Below are positions 58,807 to 64,000 of a stretch of DNA of 64,000 bases, one piece after another. The stretch comes from Bacillus renqingensis (GTDB taxonomy: Bacteria; Bacillota; Bacilli; Bacillales; Cytobacillaceae). How positions within the stretch are numbered: position 1 is the first letter of the stretch; every line of letters begins with the position of its first letter. The stretch lies in contig NZ_JADDIU010000002.1 of assembly GCF_016464375.1 (NCBI RefSeq), positions 124,001 through 188,000 of the forward strand, read 5' to 3'. Under the pieces are notes generated by a model, which saw nothing but the letters and a program-made list of their open reading frames with translations, was not told the origin of the DNA and searched no databases. A program made the translations under genes and the position numbers.

Positions 58807-58898
58807 TGGCGGAGAAGGTGAGATTCGAACTCACGCGACGGTTGCCCGCCCTAACGCATTTCGAGTGCGCCCCCTTATAACCACTTGGGTACTTCTCC
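58807..58898 (-). tRNA. tRNA-Ser(CGA)
   Basis: Minus-strand cloverleaf with acceptor GGAGAAG/CTTCTCC, long variable arm, GTTCGAATC T-arm and encoded CCA. The anticodon loop CTCGAAA gives anticodon CGA, reading UCG serine codons. Confidence 0.93.
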
Positions 58899-58909
58899 AC
58901 TTATCATGA

Positions 58910-58983
58910 TGGAGCGGGTGAGGGGAATCGAACCCCCGCCGTCAGCTTGGGAAGCTGAAATTCTACCATTAAACCACACCCGC
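58910..58983 (-). tRNA. tRNA-Gly(CCC)
   Basis: Minus-strand cloverleaf: acceptor GCGGGTG/CACCCGC, anticodon stem TCAGC/GCTGA with loop TTCCCAA (anticodon CCC, reading GGG), T-arm GGTTCGATTCC and encoded CCA. Upstream of, and probably co-transcribed with, tRNA-Ser. Confidence 0.93.
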
Positions 58984-59138
58984 ATTGGAATAAATAGGAC
59001 AGTAATAATTATAGCATAATAATTTAAATTGTGGTAGAAGAAAATATATTTTTTTAATTTAATCATTAACCTCCAAAATAATATTGTCAAAAAACATTCA
59101 AAAACGGTCATATTTTAAATGTTTTTGAAAGAAAATGA

Positions 59139-59168
59139 TTGACTTTCGGTAATCGGTTTCATTATCAT
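59139..59168 (+). promoter_or_regulatory. fru operon promoter with cre-like site
   Basis: TTGACT at 59139-59144, 18-base spacer, TATCAT at 59163-59168. Within the spacer GGTAATCGGTTTCA (59148-59161) fits the CcpA cre consensus TGWAANCGNTNWCA at all but the first base, so catabolite repression would act by blocking initiation. Confidence 0.65.
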
Positions 59169-59205
59169 AAGGATAGAAAATAATTTTTAAGGTGGTGATG
59201 ATGAC

Positions 59206-59958
59206 TTGTTAACGCCAGAACGTCATCGGATCATCCTTCAATTGCTTAAGGAAAAAGGTATCATTAAAATTCAGGAGATTATGGAACTTACTAATACTTC
59301 TGAATCAACGATACGAAGGGATTTATCGCAGCTGGAGAAGCAAAAGTTTTTAAAAAGGATTCATGGGGGAGCTTCAAGATTGCAAGGGAAGCTGCAAGAG
59401 CCAAGCATGGTTGAGAAATCGGCCAAAAACCTTCAAGAGAAACGAATGATTGCTAAATATGCTGCTAGTTTAGTAGAAGAAGGAGATTGTATTTACCTAG
59501 ATGCCGGGTCAACCATATTTGAAATGATTGAGTTTCTGCATGTAACAGATATTGTTGTGGTCACAAACGGGTTAATGCATGTACCTTCATTATTAAATAA
59601 AGATATTCCCACTTATACAATTGGTGGATTTGTAAAACCCAAGACGAATGCGTTCGTTGGAAGGGGTGCTTTAGCGGGTCTTGAGCTTTATCGTTTTGAT
59701 AAATGTTTTCTAGGTGTCAACGGGATCCACCCGCAATTTGGCTTCACCACTCCCGATCAGGAAGAGGCATCGGTTAAACACAAGGCAATTTCTCTTGCAA
59801 GAGAGGCTTATGTATTAGCTGATAGTACAAAGTTTTCAGAAATTTCATTTGCAAAGATTTCCGATCTCCATGAAGCAACGATTATTACGAACGAATTGGC
59901 AGATGGAATAGAGAAGCAATATTTAACAAGAACTACGATAAAGGTTGTGACAGCATGA
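59206..59958 (+). CDS. fruR: DeoR-family fructose operon repressor
   Basis: 250 residues from TTG 59206 (AAGGTGG before it). DeoR-type HTH at the N-terminus (PERHRIILQLLKEKGIIKIQEI ... SESTIRRDLSQLEKQKFLKRIHGGA) and a sugar-phosphate sensing DeoRC domain (LDAGSTIFEMIEFL, VTNGLM, GVNGIHPQFGFTTPDQEEASVK). Probably senses fructose 1-phosphate and represses fruR-fruK-fruA. Its stop overlaps fruK (ATGA). Confidence 0.94.
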   Translation: MLTPERHRIILQLLKEKGIIKIQEIMELTNTSESTIRRDLSQLEKQKFLKRIHGGASRLQGKLQEPSMVEKSAKNLQEKRMIAKYAASLVEEGDCIYLDAGSTIFEMIEFLHVTDIVVVTNGLMHVPSLLNKDIPTYTIGGFVKPKTNAFVGRGALAGLELYRFDKCFLGVNGIHPQFGFTTPDQEEASVKHKAISLAREAYVLADSTKFSEISFAKISDLHEATIITNELADGIEKQYLTRTTIKVVTA

Positions 59959-60869
59959 TTTATACATTAACGCTTAACCCTTCTGTTGATTACATTGTTA
60001 AACTTACTAGTTTTCAATTTGGTGATTTAAACCGAACGGTTGATGAGGCCAAGTTTCCCGGCGGTAAAGGAATTAATGTCTCAAGGGTATTAAAACAAAT
60101 GGGGACTGATAGCAAAGTGTTGGGATTTATAGGGGGATTTACAGGTGCATACATCGAACAATTTCTCCATGAGGAAAAGATTGAAACAGATTTTGTCCAG
60201 GTTCAAGAAGATACCCGGATTAATATTAAACTGAAAACAGGTCAAGAAACAGAAATAAATGCAAACGGTCCATTGATTTCAAAGTCAGATTTTCAATTGC
60301 TCAAAGATAAAATTAGGCATCTAGGTTCAGCCGACTTGTTAGTTTTAGCTGGAAGTATCCCTTCTTCATTACCAGAAACCACCTATGAAGAGCTTGTGAA
60401 AATCTGTAAACAGTCTGGTGCACAATTTGTTGTGGATGCTGAAGGGGAACTATTAAAAAAAGTTCTGCCATATCAACCATTTTTAATCAAACCTAATCAT
60501 CATGAACTAGGGGAATTATTCGAAGCATCGATCTCAACTCCCGAGGAAGTTATTCCATACGGCAGAAAACTTATTGAGATGGGTGCCCAAAATGTCATTG
60601 TCTCCTTAGCGGAGAAAGGAGCTGTATTCCTTACCCATGATGCTACCTACCATGCCAAGGTACCTAAAGGAGAGGTGAAAAATTCTGTTGGAGCTGGTGA
60701 TTCTATGGTTGCAGGATTTTTAGCTGCCTATGTTCAAACGAGAAATTTGCAGGAAGCATTTCGCTTTAGTGTTGCATCCGGCAGTGCAACGGCCTTTTCA
60801 CTTGGGCTCTGCACAAGAAAAAAAGTAAAAGATTTGCTGCCACAAGTGCAAATCAAGCAAATAAGGTAA
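59955..60869 (+). CDS. fruK: 1-phosphofructokinase
   Basis: 304 residues, PfkB/ribokinase family. Phosphorylates fructose 1-phosphate to the 1,6-bisphosphate. Seen: TLNPSVDYIVKL, PGGKGINVSRVLKQMG, IKPNHHELGELF and the C-terminal NSVGAGDSMVAGF with the catalytic Asp (GAGD). Coupled to fruR upstream and four to thirteen bases from fruA downstream. Confidence 0.96.
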   Translation: MIYTLTLNPSVDYIVKLTSFQFGDLNRTVDEAKFPGGKGINVSRVLKQMGTDSKVLGFIGGFTGAYIEQFLHEEKIETDFVQVQEDTRINIKLKTGQETEINANGPLISKSDFQLLKDKIRHLGSADLLVLAGSIPSSLPETTYEELVKICKQSGAQFVVDAEGELLKKVLPYQPFLIKPNHHELGELFEASISTPEEVIPYGRKLIEMGAQNVIVSLAEKGAVFLTHDATYHAKVPKGEVKNSVGAGDSMVAGFLAAYVQTRNLQEAFRFSVASGSATAFSLGLCTRKKVKDLLPQVQIKQIR

Positions 60870-60882
60870 GGGAGTGAAGAGC

Positions 60883-62748
60883 ATGAAAATCACAGAATTA
60901 TTATCTAAAAACACCATCTTGCTTCATGTCGAGGGCAGTCAAAAAGAGAATGCCATTGATCAGCTTGTAGATGTTCTATTAAGTGCCGGAAAAATTTCCG
61001 ACCGAAGCAAGTTTAAAGCAGAAATCGTAAAACGGGAAGCCCAAAGTACAACAGGTATTGGCGACGGAATTGCCATTCCCCATGCAAAGACAGCAGCTGT
61101 TAAGGAAGCGGCTATCGCCTTTGGCAAATCTGTTAGTGGTGTAGATTATGAATCATTGGACGGGAAACCGGCACATTTATTTTTTATGATTGCGGCCCCT
61201 GAAGGAGCTAACGATACGCACTTAGAAGCATTGGCCCGTCTTTCCGGACTGCTGATGAAAGCGGAAGTACGCTACGAGTTATTAAAGGCCACAACGGCGG
61301 AAGAAATTATCGAAACACTTAATCGCTATGATCAAAAAGAGAAGGAAGAAACAGGTCCATTATCTAAAAATAATTCCATTGTGGCTGTTACAGGTTGTCC
61401 TACAGGGATCGCTCACACCTATATGGCAGCCGATTCATTAAAGGCTAAGGCTGACGAAATGGGGGTCGATATCAAGGTTGAGACGAATGGGTCTGGCGGC
61501 GCCAAAAATGTCCTTACAAAAGAGGAAATAGACAATGCGACGGCTGTTATTGTTGCAGCAGACATCAATGTCGAAATGGAGCGATTTAGCGGTAAACATG
61601 TCATCCAAGCTGCGGTTGCCGATGGAATTCGCAAGCCGGAGCAATTAATTAACCGCGCGTTAAAACAGGATGCCCCCGTTTATAACGGGAATGGAGAGAA
61701 TAATAAAAAAGAGACCGGACACACCTCCACAGGAAAAACGATTTATAAGCATTTGATGAATGGTGTATCAAATATGCTTCCATTTGTTGTCGGAGGCGGG
61801 ATTTTAATTGCGATCAGCTTTATGTTTGGATATAACTCGGCCAATCCAAATGACCCATCCTATAATCCAATCGCGGCGGTGATTAAAGCAATTGGCGGGG
61901 ATAACGCCTTTGCACTAATTGTTCCAGTTCTTGCAGGATTTATTGCTTTGAGTATTGCGGATCGTCCAGGATTTGCACCCGGCATGGTTGGCGGGATGAT
62001 GGCTGCTTCTGGTGGTGCAGGCTTTCTTGGTGGATTAATTGCTGGTTTTCTGGCAGGATATCTGGTCCTCTTACTTAAAAAAGTCTTTGCCGGCCTGCCA
62101 AAATCGTTAGAAGGAATTAAGAGTATTTTACTTTACCCGCTATTGGGCATTGCGATTACAGGTTTTCTGATGCATTATGTAGTTAACAATCCGGTTGCCT
62201 GGATTAATAAGGAAATTACCCACTGGTTAACAGGCCTTGGAACAGGAAACGCTGTTCTCTTAGGATTGGTGTTAGGATTAATGATGGCGATTGACATGGG
62301 TGGTCCAGTCAATAAAGCAGCCTACGTTTTTGGAACGGGTTTGTTGGCCAGCGGTGTTTACGAGCCAATGGCAGCGATTATGGCAGCAGGAATGGTTCCC
62401 CCTTTAGCAGTTGCTATCGCCACCACTATTTTTAAGAATAAATTTAACGATCAGGACAAAGATGCTGGAAAGGCATGTTACATTATGGGGGCATCGTTTA
62501 TCACAGAAGGAGCGATTCCCTTTGCCGCAGCTGATCCGCTTCGGGTAATTCCTTCAATGATGGTGGGTTCAGGTATTGCCGGTGCGCTTTCTATGGCTTT
62601 CCACATTGGATTAAGAGCACCGCACGGCGGGATATTTGTGGCGTTTTTGGTAGAGAATGGTCCGCTTAAATACTTATTGGGTATTTTAATTGGATCTGTC
62701 GTATCTGCCTTATTAATTGGCTTCGTTAAAAAACCATTGAAATCATAA
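60883..62748 (+). CDS. fruA: PTS fructose transporter, EIIABC
   Basis: 621 residues from ATG 60883 (AAGGGAG before it). Takes up fructose as fructose 1-phosphate. Domains: EIIA (about 1-145, phospho-His67 in GIAIPHAKT), EIIB (about 165-260, phospho-Cys172 in VTGCPTGIAHTYMAADSL), EIIC (about 285-615, multiple membrane helices, with PFVVGGGILIAISFMFGY, NKAAYVFGTGLL and RAPHGGIFV). Last gene of the operon; a bidirectional terminator follows. Confidence 0.97.
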   Translation: MKITELLSKNTILLHVEGSQKENAIDQLVDVLLSAGKISDRSKFKAEIVKREAQSTTGIGDGIAIPHAKTAAVKEAAIAFGKSVSGVDYESLDGKPAHLFFMIAAPEGANDTHLEALARLSGLLMKAEVRYELLKATTAEEIIETLNRYDQKEKEETGPLSKNNSIVAVTGCPTGIAHTYMAADSLKAKADEMGVDIKVETNGSGGAKNVLTKEEIDNATAVIVAADINVEMERFSGKHVIQAAVADGIRKPEQLINRALKQDAPVYNGNGENNKKETGHTSTGKTIYKHLMNGVSNMLPFVVGGGILIAISFMFGYNSANPNDPSYNPIAAVIKAIGGDNAFALIVPVLAGFIALSIADRPGFAPGMVGGMMAASGGAGFLGGLIAGFLAGYLVLLLKKVFAGLPKSLEGIKSILLYPLLGIAITGFLMHYVVNNPVAWINKEITHWLTGLGTGNAVLLGLVLGLMMAIDMGGPVNKAAYVFGTGLLASGVYEPMAAIMAAGMVPPLAVAIATTIFKNKFNDQDKDAGKACYIMGASFITEGAIPFAAADPLRVIPSMMVGSGIAGALSMAFHIGLRAPHGGIFVAFLVENGPLKYLLGILIGSVVSALLIGFVKKPLKS

Positions 62749-62758
62749 CAATACATTT

Positions 62759-62806
62759 TAAGGAAAGAGCTGAGGGTTAGTATACAACTCAGCTCTTTCC
62801 TTTCAT
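62759..62806. terminator. Bidirectional terminator between fruA and the MFS gene
   Basis: AAGGAAAGAGCTGAG / CTCAGCTCTTTCCTT perfect 15-pair hairpin; the minus-strand gene ends within it. Confidence 0.86.
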
Positions 62807-64000
62807 CCTTTTTCTTGGGGCTTAATGGCAAGGAGAGCAACAATGGCTGCCAGAATACTGAGGCTGCTCATGATGATGAAAATCCAATAATTGGGATGCT
62901 TCATTAACAAAGCAATGATTGGCGGGCCTGCCGCAACTCCGATAAACCGCATGGAGGTATAAAACGAAGTAATTGTTCCGCGTTCTTTTTTTTCAACTCC
63001 ATCCGTAATCAAAGAATCAAGGCATGGAAGGCCGATGCCAATCCCGATCCCACTAATCAAGAACATCGTAATCATGTACCATAATTTGATGGAGAACCAC
63101 AAGGCTGCGATGGAAAGAGCTGCAGCAACAATTCCACCAAAGGTAAGCCATTTCATGAGTACCTTATTCTTTTTAATGACTTTTCCACTAATAAAGGAGG
63201 ATAAGCAAAGTGCTCCAAGTGGTAAAGCCAAAAAGATCCCCTTTTTTAAATCCTTAATCCCATACTCTGTCTCAAATACCTCGGAAAGATAAAATAATAT
63301 TCCAAATAGGACAAGCATGAGAATCCCGCCAATAAAAAAAACGGCGTAGAGCCAGCGCCCACTTTCTTTAAAAGTTTTTTTAATCCCAGTAAAAAAAACC
63401 TTAAATGGGATCGGTTTTTGTGAACTTTTTGGTGCTTTCACCAGTATGGCCACTAACAAAACAGAGATGGTGCAAAAAACTGGAAAGGCGAGAAAAGGTA
63501 AAAACCAGATAAATCCTGCAAGAAGCGCTCCAAAAATGGGGCTCAACACTTTACCAAAGGTATTAGATGTTTCGATTAGCCCTAAACATGTACTTACATC
63601 ATCTTTATTTTTAAACATATCTCCAACTAAGGGGAGGACAATCGGAAACGATCCAGCTGCTCCAACCCCTTGAAGGGCTCTACCTGCTAAGATAATCCAG
63701 TAGGCATTATCGAGTTTCCACGCCGCCCAGCCGGAAATTAGTCCACCAATTCCAGCTATGATAAGGCTGGGGATAATGACCTTTTTTCTGCCAACATGAT
63801 CCGATAAATAGCCGGCAATGGGGATTAATAAAATGGCCACAATTGAATAAACGGTTATGACCATACTTGATTGAAATGCCGAAATTGATAATTTTTTTTC
63901 CATTGCTGGCAGTACTGGTATTAACATTGAATTTCCTAATGTCATGACTAAAGGAATTGAAGATAACGATAGAATTGCCCATTTTTGTTTTGAAATCTCA
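62803..64000 (-). CDS. MFS multidrug-type transporter, partial (5' end off the right edge)
   Basis: C-terminal ~398 residues of a major facilitator; about 12 membrane helices. The frame stays open to the edge upstream of the first Met at 63945 (residues ending KQKWAILSLSSIPLV precede MTLGNSMLIPVLPAM), so that Met is internal and the true start lies beyond the window. Seen: motif A in GYLSDHVGRKKVIIP, the GPIFGALLAGF-like SPIFGALLAGFIW (motif C region) and AGRALQGVGAAGSFPIVL. This resembles DHA1 drug/H+ antiporters; substrate unknown. Confidence 0.9.
   Translation of the reverse strand, partial: EISKQKWAILSLSSIPLVMTLGNSMLIPVLPAMEKKLSISAFQSSMVITVYSIVAILLIPIAGYLSDHVGRKKVIIPSLIIAGIGGLISGWAAWKLDNAYWIILAGRALQGVGAAGSFPIVLPLVGDMFKNKDDVSTCLGLIETSNTFGKVLSPIFGALLAGFIWFLPFLAFPVFCTISVLLVAILVKAPKSSQKPIPFKVFFTGIKKTFKESGRWLYAVFFIGGILMLVLFGILFYLSEVFETEYGIKDLKKGIFLALPLGALCLSSFISGKVIKKNKVLMKWLTFGGIVAAALSIAALWFSIKLWYMITMFLISGIGIGIGLPCLDSLITDGVEKKERGTITSFYTSMRFIGVAAGPPIIALLMKHPNYWIFIIMSSLSILAAIVALLAIKPQEKG

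Noticed and set aside
58875-59111. 78-residue minus-strand frame
   Set aside because: Runs through tRNA-Gly, so it cannot be a real gene.
1-64000. CRISPR array, prophage or insertion sequence
   Set aside because: No regularly spaced repeats, cas genes, integrase or transposase are visible anywhere in the window.

Overview
The window is chromosomal DNA of a low-GC, endospore-forming Bacillaceae bacterium. I infer this from B. subtilis-like gene neighbourhoods (thyA-dfrA, ypmP/Q/R/S-msrA-msrB, kamA-yokU, yozE-yodN-yozD-yodL-deoD-ctpA), many TTG/GTG starts behind strong GGAGG ribosome binding sites, spore-type small proteins (YjcZ-like, GerPA/GerPF-like) and a Ku/LigD pair. The sequence resembles the Neobacillus/Mesobacillus/Cytobacillus type, but I cannot name the species from sequence alone.

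Layout. 1-0.9 kb: end of thyA and dfrA. 0.9-2.5 kb: a small conserved gene and tatA/tatC. 2.8-5.3 kb: a matrix-fibre locus with a CalY/TasA-type protein, a shortened TapA-like protein, signal peptidase SipW and a sortase-anchored protein carrying a CalY-like domain. 5.4-11.5 kb: ypmP, degV, an MBL-fold hydrolase, ypmQ (SCO), ypmR, ypmS, msrA, msrB and a YjcZ-type gene; the msr/yjcZ genes are bracketed by two copies of a structured repeat. 11.7-13.1 kb: a KtrB/KtrD-type potassium channel subunit. 13.3-21.6 kb: the lysine 2,3-aminomutase (kam) locus, with yodT, CoA-transferase subunits, yodQ and ablB, then a sigma-54 activator directly before a clear -24/-12 promoter and kamA-yokU.

21.8-41.3 kb is a catabolic island between yokU and yozE, which I recall as close neighbours in B. 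subtilis. It holds a PucR-regulated pair for beta-alanine-type catabolism (mmsA-like dehydrogenase and omega-aminotransferase). A large GAF/PucR-type regulator follows, heading an aromatic-acid cluster. The cluster encodes a 3-hydroxyacyl-CoA dehydrogenase, enoyl-CoA hydratase, CoA ligase, 4-hydroxybenzoyl-CoA-type thioesterase, FAD monooxygenase, an unknown protein, a thiolase, an FAH-family hydrolase, a DinB-fold protein and gentisate 1,2-dioxygenase. Together they suggest a CoA-dependent side-chain-shortening route that ends in gentisate ring cleavage. The DinB-fold protein is a good candidate for a thiol-dependent (possibly bacillithiol) maleylpyruvate isomerase; this is the most interesting hypothesis in the window. 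A saccharopine-dehydrogenase-like enzyme and an aldehyde dehydrogenase close the island.

41.5-64 kb returns to the conserved backbone: yozE, yodN, yozD, yodL, deoD, ctpA and several tiny genes; a minus-strand cluster of two Hsp20 proteins and two GerPA-like proteins; an SDR lacking its catalytic Tyr; small membrane genes; a dapF-like epimerase; ligD and ku (divergent); a csp gene with a structured leader; ydjO; a two-subunit DMSO-reductase-family enzyme behind an Fnr/Rex-like palindrome; tRNA-Ser and tRNA-Gly; the fruR-fruK-fruA operon with a cre-like site; and the 3' part of an MFS transporter running off the right edge.
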